Shown here: positions 23,401 to 31,448 of the stretch, one piece after another
Layout of the letters: each line of letters begins with the position of its first letter
Position numbering within the stretch: the stretch's first letter is position 1
Source of the DNA: Hemileia vastatrix
Lineage: Eukaryota; Basidiomycota; Pucciniomycetes; Pucciniales; Zaghouaniaceae
Direction: 5' to 3'
Length of the DNA stretch: 64,000 nucleotides
Assembly (NCBI GenBank): GCA_030280995.1
Contig: JASXTE010000007.1
Coordinates: 15,314,501-15,378,500 of the forward strand
Made by a program: the position numbers and the translations under genes
Notes under the pieces: model-generated
What the model was told of the DNA's origin: nothing
Seen by the model: only the letters and a program-made list of their open reading frames with translations
Database searches by the model: none

Positions 23401-23664
23401 AGAGGAAGCTTTTTTATTTTGAAGCCTTTTGGAAGACCTTCTTGAGGCACTAGAGGCTTTACTTCCTTCTGTGGTACTGGGGGAAGGGGGTTTGGTTTGT
23501 TTGCATTTCCTGTCATTTCCACATCCTGCAGTATGTGAATTCTTTGTGTTAACATAAGATTTTTTATGACCAACTTTAGAAGAACTTACAGTGTCAGCAT
23601 CATAGTCAATTTCTATTTCATCCACTTGCATGTTATCCATTTTTTCTGTCAAATTGTTGGACAT
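17497..23664 (-). CDS. Gag-Pol frame of element A (2055 codons open; product probably starts at Met226)
   Basis: Approximate order in frame-0 residues: coiled-coil-rich Gag region; CX2CX7HXC zinc knuckle (775-788); aspartic protease with DSGAGG at Asp888; reverse transcriptase with LDGNKGYHQVP (Asp1180) and YIDD (1243-1246); RNase H with YTDAS (Asp1392); integrase HHCC domain ending CDSC (1662-1665); integrase Asp1695, Asp1757 and Glu1793 (spacing 35); C-terminal chromodomain (about 1990-2050) ending in a Lys-rich tail. It copies the RNA into DNA and inserts it; the chromodomain may steer integration. All catalytic residues are present. The first 225 codons are probably not used as protein in this frame: a conserved intron and an overlapping +1 frame occupy them, and Met226 lies in a strong start context (GCCATGG). 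Confidence 0.9.
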   Translation of the reverse strand: MSNNLTEKMDNMQVDEIEIDYDADTVSSSKVGHKKSYVNTKNSHTAGCGNDRKCKQTKPPSPSTTEGSKASSASRRSSKRLQNKKASSATTNQQPIQSYKRVEDRKYDVQSKGRHIVGSGPRTQEPDSGPGPSSIASQSASISGSTFTATQLNHPKSKYYGGRAMEMGLSNESLPTECATPSSSSAWPIQNTQFPSTSSSLPTKQEKEGPSTIPNPVPGEVSSSAMVSNLVDSHLGMFSNKSSSAGNIIEHGERTVKPVKRQLPVTSSPIDVISKLSFDEPLHLTSTSLINPSLAIKNDSVPPEIYNLIEKTSEEILKDTLDFNIVKDKHVRDVLIHENDRLNNLHLQCKVSSSVQDTAYLKIKETLNIVLSQQKQIRSDHRAISDRNISLHKTLNELKPLIEENYSFKNEIKSLQNELKKLKNDFHALSTKHSVSEDRNVLSLAKVNDQMSEIPRIRNYVSDLQEKFSTLTIKNELNEISASKLHKNKGKKPEQSSSFLPHISTIKQTDNESVKSFATSKQSCDGHAPAVSVNNEISEHLAKLQELLLMNNSNQKVDHPSSQKNWPKLDQYPTFDGDSSSDWQHFIQRIDNLKRSYKLPDEEIVSKLISLFSNVALMWYESVLLDNNHYTWNDWKSLIENQFGGSKFRLAQQRLYENTRYVSSSVEKPIVFLMKITKILRAIDPKMDYDIWRDKILYKLPNSLRDLIVARTEHVRENSSFINICNEVLLNHRYEPKNYLSKSYNDQNKPSIKLPEKSGKPSAPVAPKKYATNTCYKCNKPWQKGHVCDKKIHLVEQNEDTDEIELDVNNSSSDCESNISYDNESVKDVLMLEHDVHYLNNMSEDCVLNLSSVENAEIIKDITNNSIPISPLKAPVIINGKNVDVVLDSGAGGSVVSEKALASVDKEYLSKLLPITSEKWKGYGSTLFPIGKYKTSVFFKYNGGFVRAICEFVVMKNDNLSNWFIMGNDILTMFGVKLDPANNCFTLGMNGKRKFKISSPKPSGHLLKSCNSLTQCKGRTTTEMDDLLHEINTASFGDHLTNEQKDSIVASITSFPMAFAHGSHVLGIVQEEMKITLSCNLSDIPPSLKKKPYPASPSKRKDIEDNIETLLKMNIIEKVDVTPKYCVISPVLISYEKDKARLCGDYRALNTYTVDDIYPLPRINSIHATLQGAKFISCLDGNKGYHQVPVEKNSQNFLLIATHMGIYKYVRMPFGPKNAPSVFQKVMDNTFHQEIIEGWLMVYIDDIIVFSKTFDEHMIHLNRVFQKMDEINMTLSLKKCKFGFQSLKVLGHVVSGLQICVDHNKVAAIQNVKAPTSVREIQSFLGMCGYYRQYIKNYQVIALPLTKLTRKDVAFLWNDDCQKAFNTLKNCLMTAPILALPDFNKPFVLYTDASFIGLGAALHQKQIINDKTSEVVICFISRTLRNSELKYGATQLECLAVVWALEKLHYYLDDQKFELVTDCSAVKSLLNLKTPNRHMFRWQLSVQEYRGRMTIIHRAGNVHSNVDMLSRLPLPNNDSNPAYVPEDDTVHIHGIFIVDMEEELLQLILDSYDKHSDLNKLVTILNDPKNASIQALIKTLPAKYQNALNKGKFSIEDGYIYYRRKLTNVIVIPPSMKETILKLCHDDILAGHFDLEKTLIRIKNTAWWANMSEDTKLYVESCDSCQKSKRLTGKRAGLLQHIEAPSAPWQIINMDFVTGLPVAGKDSFNSCWVIVDRFTKMCKFIPTHKDVSTKELAFLWWSYMFNIIGFPKAIISDRDPKFTSEFWTSLMDICGCELKLSTAHHPQTDGLAERMIQTLEDMIRRYCAFGLEYKDNDRFTHDWVTLLPGLEFAYNSTVHSVTEKKPFELWLGYVPNTPAQILNIKLPKLELHPGVKSFMQMQQLCRKHAQNCIDKAFEYEKKRWDKSHKEYTFNKGDEVLISTVHFNLQGNHKLKDPFVGPFVVKRMVGNNAVEVVLYSPYDRKHPVFPISLLKPYTSNSDLFPKRRGRPKKNPQEVTETAEIDKILNDRIITSERGTEYLLRYKNKSSEHDAWIPGKEISNLPALLKKYKKKKS
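22929..22986 (-). other. second candidate intron (58 nt) in element A
   Basis: Sense GTAAGT begins directly after Met226. A TTCTAATAA branch-like word lies 18-10 nt before the acceptor TTCTTCTGCAG, and the next exon starts GTAAT. B, C1 and C2 have a 58 nt window at the same place with donor, branch and acceptor words. Removing it would disconnect Met226 from gag-pol but leaves the ORF1 stop intact. Confidence 0.45.
22983..23664 (-). CDS. ORF1 of element A: spliced coiled-coil, Pro/Gln-rich protein (205 aa predicted)
   Basis: Proposed exon 1 is 23664-23590 (25 codons). A 64 nt intron, 23589-23526, has a GTAAGT donor and CTGCAG acceptor. Exon 2 is 23525-22983 in the +1 frame. The product has an acidic start (DEIEIDYD), a charged heptad-like coiled coil (LSSHIKELKTEN onward), then a Pro/Gln/His-rich tail ending LPW-stop. 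The same intron position and +1 frame occur in B, C1 and C2, always with length 1 modulo 3. Seven nucleotides differ between A and B in exon 2: five are silent in this frame and one in frame 0. The stop overlaps Met226 of gag-pol as ATGGTAA. The role is unknown; a Gag-like or RNA-binding accessory protein is a guess. Confidence 0.65.
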
Positions 23665-24363
23665 ACTAGTGGGAAGATTAATATTTTACTTTGTACTTTA
23701 TAAAAAAAATAATCAAAGTTAGTCAATAATTGCTCCAAATAATATAAAAAAAATTTTTTAATTAATTAAATTATAGAAAAAAATAACTTTCAATATAAAG
23801 TAATAATTAAAAAATTAATTTTTTTTTTAAAAAAAATGGATTGCAAGTTTAAATTGGGAATAACAAGTTAGTTAATTCAACCAATTAATTACCAATATTA
23901 AATATGGCAATATATTGGGACTAAGCACAATGTACTTTTAAGTCAACCAAAATTAACAATAATTAATAATAAAAAAAAATTAAATTAATAATTCAATTTG
24001 TATTAATAATAATGTCAATTCTTCTAGGACTAAGAGGATTTAACACTCTATAATGGTCAACTAGGAAAAAAAAAATTTTTTAAAAATTGAACACTTACAC
24101 TCAGTGAATCAGCAATTAAGCCACAATCACTGTTATTGCAATAAAAATATAGTAATATGAGTGAGAGGCGCAAAGGTGAACTTACTATAGTGATCGAAAA
24201 ATCACTTCAAAATAATATAAAAATTATAATATATAAACCTAAGATGTCGAACCCAAGTTCGAAACACAGTCGCGGCAAAAGTTTCGTTTTGCTAGGTGGT
24301 CCGTGCGTTTTGTCGTTCGTCGCCAGGCTTCGATTGTCGTCGTCGTTTGGAAAGGCCCTCAGT
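23665..24363 (-). promoter_or_regulatory. 5' leader of element A (PBS, antisense tRNA-like segment, GGACTAAG...TCAAC motifs)
   Basis: About 700 nt between the 5' LTR and the first ATG. Directly inside the LTR (24345-24363) the sense sequence is ACTGAGGGCCTTTCC; its counterpart in B has TGG two bases in, as expected of a tRNA primer site. At 24239-24285 the antisense strand resembles the 3' half of a tRNA (a TTCGAA loop, then TCGCGGCA). The remainder is AT-rich with several GGACTAAG/TCAAC words. Confidence 0.5.
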
Positions 24364-25506
24364 TGTCGGCCAGTCGTCTAGAAGAAGGAGAAAAAATAGA
24401 AGAAGGAATGAGAGGAGGAGAAGGAGGAAAGGAGTATGGGTAATAAAAGAAATAAAATTTAATAAAATTATTTAATTTATTGAGAGAAGACAACGATGAG
24501 TGAGCTGAGAAGAGACAACAAATTGGTTTTATAAATATTATTATTATTTAAGTAAGAGTTCTGCGCGGCAACCAATATAATTACTATCAGACTTAAAGCA
24601 ACCTTTAAATTGTTATATAAAATTTTAATTAGAATTTTATTACTAATAAAAAGAATATAAACGTAATATAAAAAGTGTATTTAATTTGTTGAGTGTATAA
24701 TAAGTGATCAGGCTACAGGGGATTATCCAAGGCCCTTTTATAGGCAATGGGTCCTCTGAAGCGCTACTATATCAGTAAATACAATGATTAGAAAGGAATA
24801 AAACAAATATATCAAAAAAGAGTAAATGAAACATAACAATATAGAGAAAAACATGAAACAATTAATTAAAAGCCCAATTAAGAATCCAATTTCCCCGCCA
24901 TTAATCCCCAAATCAGTAAGTGACAATAGTAAATAACTAAACAAGATTGGAAACATAGGAACTATGAGAAATATAATTCCCAACAGATGGTACATTCTGA
25001 TTAGAGGACATTTTAAGTGAAACAAAAAATAATTTGACGCAACAAAACAAGCAATTAATCTCAATTTAGTCCAAATTAATTTATTTGTTTTTTCTAACAC
25101 AATTAAGGGTCAAAAGAAGCGTCCTTAATAATTGTTTAGTATCATATGAGAGGTATTAGTTAATATATAAATTTAAGTAATTAATTTAAATATATTATAA
25201 ATCAAATTTACACTTGTAATTATAATATATGTTTTTTAATTAATTAAATATAAATTTATAATTATTAAATACATAAAAATGCGCCATTATTTGTAGAATA
25301 TATTATATTATGCTCAATTTAATTGTATATAAAAATATATATAACCAATAAATTTAATGTAACATTTGTATATAATAAAATTCTTATATAATTTCATTAT
25401 GTAATAAAATATTAAGTTATATTCATTAAATACAAGTCTTACTCACTCTTTAAGGGTTTATAATTTATATATCATTTACTGGACTCCTGGAATAGCCTGG
25501 CTGACA
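24364..25506 (-). repeat. 5' LTR of element A
   Basis: 1143 bp partner of 16319-17461. It carries the promoter used for the element's RNA, with a TATAAAAGG box in sense orientation near 24734-24742. Confidence 0.95.
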
Positions 25507-25577
25507 ATTTGCTTCAATCTTTATGGAACCACCCTTTTTTTTTGCCTGGATTCAACAATATTAATGGTGGAAGCTTC

Positions 25578-25606
25578 TTATCCAAGAACCCAGGGATAGT
25601 GGATAA
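25578..25606. repeat. decayed copy of the MITE palindrome next to element A
   Basis: TTATCC...GTGGATAA arms around AAGAACCCAGGGATA resemble the family 1 MITE palindrome. A GAGTATCAAA word just left of element A (near 16302-16311) looks like a worn TIR, so A probably landed inside an old MITE. Confidence 0.4.
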
Positions 25607-25738
25607 AAAATTGAAACAACACATTTATTTTGTTTTAATACCCCACTTTTCAGTCATAATGGTAGATCCCACACAAAAAATAAATTACTGGTTAAACTAA
25701 AATTTAGATACACCCTGCATTAAACAACCCATTTATTA

Positions 25739-25934
25739 GGGGGTATCAAAGTTAGAAATTTGTAATTATTCAAAAGGTATTCCACAGCACAAAAAGAAAG
25801 CCAGAAACTTGACATTAATTTACATTAAAAAGGTGTTTAGGGGGTAAAATATGGCATATTTAAAAAAATAATCATGGTTTTTTTGGTGGAAAAAAAAGGT
25901 ATTTTGAAATGAGTTTTCTAACTTTGATACCCCC
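25739..25934 (-). mobile_element. MITE family 2, copy 2 (196 bp)
   Basis: TIRs GGGGGTATCAAAGTTAG and TAACTTTGATACCCCC, flanked by TA/ATT. Internal sequence is the reverse complement of 10189-10386 with substitutions. It is non-coding. Confidence 0.85.
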
Positions 25935-25938
25935 TATT

Positions 25939-26135
25939 ATGGGTATTAAAGCTAAACATTTTTAATTATTTAAAATGTATTTCACAGCACAAAAAAAAGC
26001 CACAAATTTGACATTAATTCTCAGTAAAAAGGTGTTTTTGGGGCACAATATGGCCTATTTTTAAAAAAAATCATGGTTGATTTGGTCAAAAAAAGAGGTA
26101 TTTTGAAATGGAAGATAACTAACTTTGATACCCCC
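25939..26135 (-). mobile_element. MITE family 2, copy 3 (197 bp), adjacent and worn
   Basis: It follows copy 2 after 4 bp. The right TIR (TAACTTTGATACCCCC) is intact; the left is worn (ATGGGTATTAAAGCTA). Internal similarity to copy 2 is clear throughout. Confidence 0.8.
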
Positions 26136-26672
26136 TGTTGCCAAAAAGAATTATAAAAAATCATTCAGGAGTTTTATCTTTTATCTGCCATTAATATAAT
26201 AGTATTTTGAAGTACTTTAATACCTCCTAATTTTAATATGTCATTACTTTTAAACATTGTGTATATAACTGATACATTCATTTTATCATTTTTTATTTAA
26301 GTAGCTTTGAGATTTTCATTTGGTGGATAAAAAACTTATTAAAATTAATTAAAATCTTAACATATCCCCCTGAAATTAATTTTGGACTGACTACTATTAT
26401 GCTTTGTTTTAATTATTTAACAATAAGACTATAACATTTTTTCAACTAATTAGCACCAAAACTTCATTTAATTTTCAACTTTCAATCAAGGTGAGTTCAG
26501 TTAAGCGTCACCCTTATAAATCAGTTATTTCATCTCTATCACCAGAAAAAAAAACTTGGCACCTGCTAACAGGTGTAAGACTCTTTTTTCTGGTTTGTGT
26601 TGATTTGTGCTTCATTTGAAATGAATTTGGGTTGAAGTTTATGGACTCATTAGAATGTCTTCCCCCATAATA
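26136..26672. other. spacer, no gene seen; one hairpin
   Basis: AT-rich. At 26542-26594 a hairpin has ACCAGAAAAAA/TTTTTTCTGGT outer arms and CACCTG-CTAA-CAGGTG at its tip. Confidence 0.45.
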
Positions 26673-26951
26673 GGGGGTGTCAGTTCTGGCAATTCCGCAC
26701 TTAAATTTGATATAATTGGCACTTATTTAAGTGTGGATTTCTAAAACACACTAGCCCCAACACTAGTGGATTTAAAAATGAAATAAGTCACTTATTTCAC
26801 TCAAATTTACACTTTCTCAACCAAAAGAGCTGATTTCACCATAATATCTCATTTCACTGATCTTTCAGCATCAATCCATTCATACACAGAACTCCACAGC
26901 ATAACACTTCATAACTCAAGACATTGTACAACATTTACATTTTTATACCAT

Positions 26952-27152
26952 ATGAGAGTCATGCCTTCCTCACTCTCAAATCACAATAAGCTAAGTCAAG
27001 CAATGACTTTCATAGCTCTTAATCTCCTCTTGGAATCTGGTTGCAATTCTGATTCTGATCTTGAAAAAGATTTTCTTTTTTTATCAAAAATGGCCAGGAA
27101 ATGTTACCTTCTTCCAAGAAAGCCTCAAGTACACCATCAAAACACTTCTTAA
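26952..27152 (+). pseudogene. possible N-terminal scrap of a HARBI1-like transposase
   Basis: A 66-codon frame has an acidic Ser/Asp stretch (ESGCNSDSDLEKDF) followed by a RKCYLLPRKP segment. I associate this kind of start with fungal HARBI1-like proteins, but only from general familiarity. No DDE motif follows in any frame. It could be chance. Confidence 0.25.
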
Positions 27153-27896
27153 CTTATCTGAACCCAGTTTTAGACAGTTTTTAAGGACTTCTCAGGAATT
27201 TTTACTTAGAATGATTATTTTTATTTGAATATTGACTTTGATTTTGAATTTTCTGATATAGTCTCTTTTTTTCAAGTCTCTTTGTTTTCCTTCATCATCT
27301 CAACATGAAATCACATACTTTCTGCAATTGCATAATTTTTCAATTATTCTTTTTTTTATTTCATCACTTATATCCATTTCCTCCTCTCCTCTTTCATCCC
27401 TCAAATAATTTGAAGTCAATTTTTTTTCTCAACTCATCTCTCCAGGTAAGTCATTTTTTCATTTTTACTAATATATTTGCTAATTAATTTTTTTCTGTTT
27501 TTTTTTTTTGTTTTTTTTTGTTTTATGTATAAAATTTTTTTAGTAAGTGTTTATTTTTTGATTTTAAAGGTAAAATTAACCTTTTTCCTTCTCTCCCTCT
27601 TTTCTTTCTTTTTTTAGCTCCATTGTCCTACTCTTCATCCCTCCTTAACTTTGGTATTATTCCCCCTTTCACCAATTTCACTTTTTTTTGGTTCCATGTC
27701 ATTGAAACACATACATTGCACATTCTTTAAGAATTTTACTTGCTACATATTCAATTTCCCCCAAATTCCAAGCACACTCTTTCTCAATCTATTTTTACTA
27801 CCTTTCAATCAAGTAAGTTTTATCTTCCTTTTTTTCTTCTTTATATAATATCTCATTCCTTCAATAGAAATTTCATACTTAAACATATGTAGAACT
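27153..27896. other. internal sequence of E, T-rich, no gene seen
   Basis: Long pyrimidine-rich stretches with several CAGGTAAG and TTTTTAG words that could be splice signals, but no coding exons could be joined. Confidence 0.35.
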
Positions 27897-29397
27897 TGTC
27901 AGCCTGTATATCTCCAGGACTGAGTAAAAAGTAATTATAAGTTATGTTAAACACATGAACTATACATGGGAATAATAAATAAGAGTACACAAATAGTATA
28001 CATAAGTAAAATTATGATAATACACAAAAAATGCCATTATAACACCTTATATACACGCATATATCCACCTTTTATAGGTCTTATGTACTTAATATTAAGT
28101 TGGAATATGTTAGGGTAATCTTAAGAACCTTAAGTATAAGGCTACATAATTTTTAAGTACACTTAAAGCTGTTATATTCATTGTTTTATGCAAAAAACAA
28201 GAAATGCGCTTTATTTTACTTAAAAGTTGACTATATGCGCTATAAAATTGAGAATATCAAAATTGCGCTTTGACAGATCAATTGGGCTCATTTAGAACTA
28301 TTGATTTGGCTATTTAAATGCATAAAAATAACACTTTTCAAATTTGGTGTTTTTTATGCCAGAAATGGCTTCTGTGTACTGGCCACATACTGCCTGCTTT
28401 TTTCCCGTGTGAATAGCTTCATTTTTAGCAAAGTTAGCTTTTTCACACTATAATTACCCCACATTCTACGCCCACTGTGGGGAAACACACTAAAATAGGC
28501 GACAGGCGCTTATTTAGTGTCCTAGCTTAATTAATAATGCATTGACCTTGTTTATATGCACTAATTTCATTAATAACCTCACTCTTGGCACTTTATTTCA
28601 TCACCACGCTTAAATTCGCCTAATTTTAGTCAAGGATTTACCTGTGCAAGCGCCTGCCAAGAACTGCATGTAGTTACCCCACATCTCACGCTCTTTTTTA
28701 AGTTTTTGGGTGGTTTCTCAGTCAATTTTGGTTATTTTTGAATGGGAATTTCACGTAGTATAATGTCAGGATTAGCCCCATTATTTCTACAGTAAATCCC
28801 CCTTATTATTAAGCTATTATTAACCTTAAAAAGTCCCCTTTAGTCTTTAATATTATTGTTTAATACGCATATACTCTCTTTTTGTCTTTTTCTTTAATTT
28901 TGATGGATTTCCCTTATTATTACAGGATTTTGGCGGTTGTTACTCTTCTAATTATGTCATGGGTTACTGGGAATGTTGATGGGAATGTCTATTAGTTGTT
29001 TAGAGGCGTCATTAACTGTGTATTGGGTGGTACATCAAGGAAATCATTGGGGAACTCAGTGTGTATAAAAGGAGGAGGTTTTTGGGTTGTGTTTCTTCAT
29101 TCTTTATCATTACAATTTAACCAATATAACCAAATAAATTACAATACATATCAATTAGTACTTTTATAAGACTTTTGAATAGTATCTGAATTTATATAAT
29201 CTATTTTTCTACCAACTATAAAGATTGTAAGCCATATATAAGAATAGTGAGAATTATATTACTAAGACCTTTATATTTGATTATATTTTACAACTTAGTG
29301 GATTAAAACTACAGTATTCATATAGGACCATTAAAATCTTCTAGACAACTGACTATTCAAGCTAGTTCATGTCCTTGTACTTGACCTTAGCCTGACA
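27897..29397 (+). repeat. solo LTR D1 (1501 bp), TSD GAACT
   Basis: Starts TGTCAGCC, ends CCTGACA and is flanked by GAACT at 27892-27896 and 29398-29402. No internal element sequence is attached, so it is a solo LTR. A GTGTATAAAAGGAGG promoter-like box lies near 29062 in plus orientation. A relative in reverse orientation is at 35833-37467. Confidence 0.9.
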
Positions 29398-29402
29398 GAA
29401 CT

Positions 29403-30614
29403 CATATTTGGATAACAGATGACTTATTCAGCTCTTCATGTTGTAATTTTTATTATCACTTTTAATGTTTTTATAAAAATTTAAAAGCCAGACTTGGAAT
29501 TAGGGTTAGGTTTATTCAAATCTAATTAAATTTTAATCAAAGACTCTCCTGAAGGCTATTTTGTATTCCTGCAAAAAGATTTGAATTTGGTTCAGTGGTT
29601 GCTGAGATATTGACCTTTGAAGTTGAGTATTCTTTTCCAAATTTGACTTTATTTTATTTCATTTTTTATATAACAAATTAGGGTTAGGTTTATTTAAATC
29701 AAATTTCTTTTAACTGAAGATTTTCCTAAAGCCTATTTTTCATTTACCACAAACAGGTTTGAATTAGGTTTAGTTGTTGCTGAGATTTTAGCCTTTGAAG
29801 TTGAGCCTTTTTTTCCAAATTTCACTTATCTTATTTCACATTTTTATATTCCATAATTAGAGAATAAGGATTCTCAAACTCTTATCATCTTATTATCTAG
29901 ACTTTTATCTCTCTTTATTATTGGAATTTTCATCATCACTTTTAAAGTTTTTGTGAAATTTTGAAAAGATAATTCAGAATTAGGGTTAGATTTGTTTGAG
30001 TTAACTTTCTTTTTAGCTGAAGATACTTCTGAAGCCTATCTATCATGTCCAGAAAACTGATTTTAATTGGCTCAGTGGTTTCTGAGATATAGACCTTTAA
30101 TGTTAAGCCTTTTTTCAAAATTTTTCTTTTATTTATTTCATGATGCATATCATAATGTTTACATCATGCATTTATCCTTCCAGATTCCTATGATTATCTA
30201 GGCTTTTATCTCTCTCTTCTTGAGATCTTCACCATCAGTTTTTAAGGTTCTGTGCAATTTTGAAAATCAAAGTCAGTATTAGGGTTAGGGTTATACAAAT
30301 CTACTGTCCTGTTAGCTGAAGATACTTCTAAAGCCCATCTTTCATTTCAAAAAAACCAACTAGAATTCAGTTCATTGTATCACACGCCATGTGACACTTG
30401 AAGAAAAAGTACCTCAATTACCCACCATTCAAGCCTTAACTCCTATCAATATGCAAAATGTGACCTTGGGGAAATTACATTCAATTGTGTTCTTGAATCA
30501 TTCATGCTATACAAACCTAAAAAGCACACCAATGGTAAAGACGCTTATACTTTTCAATCATAGGAAATGTGCACGTAATCTAGCGCTAAGATTGAGGCAA
30601 TTTTTGAACAGGGT
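29403..30614. repeat. imperfect repeats in E with TTAGGG words; no gene seen
   Basis: Four imperfect repeats start near 29493, 29673, 29972 and 30272, each opening with ATTAGGGTTAGG-like sequence. Three of them continue through GCTGAGATATTGACCTTTGAAGTTGAG-like text (shown here only in part). A fifth fragment is at about 59080-59215 on the far side of the nested insertions. A 75-codon plus frame at 30391-30618 is unrecognised. Confidence 0.5.
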
Positions 30615-30619
30615 GTAAT

Positions 30620-31448
30620 TTTCAAGGATTCCTTTTGGTCTAGAAGGTTTTGATGGAGGAATAACGGTGTAGGTGGGTGTATTGGAAGACTTCAAGGTCA
30701 AGTTATGTATGAATTTATCATTTTTTTCAAATTACTCAATTAAAAGAGGTAAAAACATTTTATAATTATTATTATAATTTATGATTTAGAATTACGTTGT
30801 TGTAAGTACTAAAACCAATAATCAATAGTGATAAATAATTGACTTAATAAATGATTCAATAAAATAGTAAGTAAGTAAAGGATGATCCAAAAAAACCAGA
30901 AAGGGGAGGCCTTATATAGGCGAAAGAGAGTCAAAGTATGGAGTAAAAATCATATATACAAGTGTATGAGACAGAGAAAGAAATTTCCAGGAGAAAATAT
31001 TTCAAATTTTAAGATGTTTCTATAAAAAACTGTTTTGAATGTTGCATTTACTGTATATGTCAAAATAATTTTATTTATCTAAAAATTTCTGTAAGTTTCA
31101 TTTTTAAATAAGTAATTTGCTTTTTTGTATATATTTATTTTATTTAAATTTTTTTTCCAATTTTAATTTTAATTTTAATATTAATTTGTATTTTAATATT
31201 TTAATCTTTATTTTGTTTAACCTGACATTGAGCACAGTGTTAGGAAATAAAAATAAAATATATTAGACAATGAATTTTATTTTTAATTTTTTACTAAATT
31301 TACTATTTGGTAACTAGTTAATTTATTACAAGTAAATTTAAAGTAACCATAATGAAATTAAAAATAATATATAAGAAATAAAAAGTGTGGCTTCATATCA
31401 GGAAATAATTAATTATTTTACTGGATAAGTATAGCAGCCTGGCTGACA
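30620..31448 (-). repeat. 3' LTR of element C1
   Basis: 829 bp, ending GGCTGACA at 31448; the other terminus has decayed from TGTC to TTTC. A CCTTATATAGG TATA-like box lies near 30912. Confidence 0.85.

Larger units (their letters stand above)
16319..25506 (-). mobile_element. Ty3/gypsy chromovirus element A, full length, TSD ATTTG
   Basis: A complete 9188 bp LTR retrotransposon read on the minus strand. Its two 1143 bp LTRs differ at only two sites by eye. Both start TGTC and end GACA in either reading, and the element is flanked by ATTTG at 16314-16318 and 25507-25511. It has a polypurine tract (GAGTGAGGGAG in sense), a candidate primer-binding site, an intact 2055-codon frame and a spliced upstream ORF. 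Near-identical LTRs mark it as the youngest insertion in the window. The disrupted site looks like an already decayed MITE. Confidence 0.95.
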
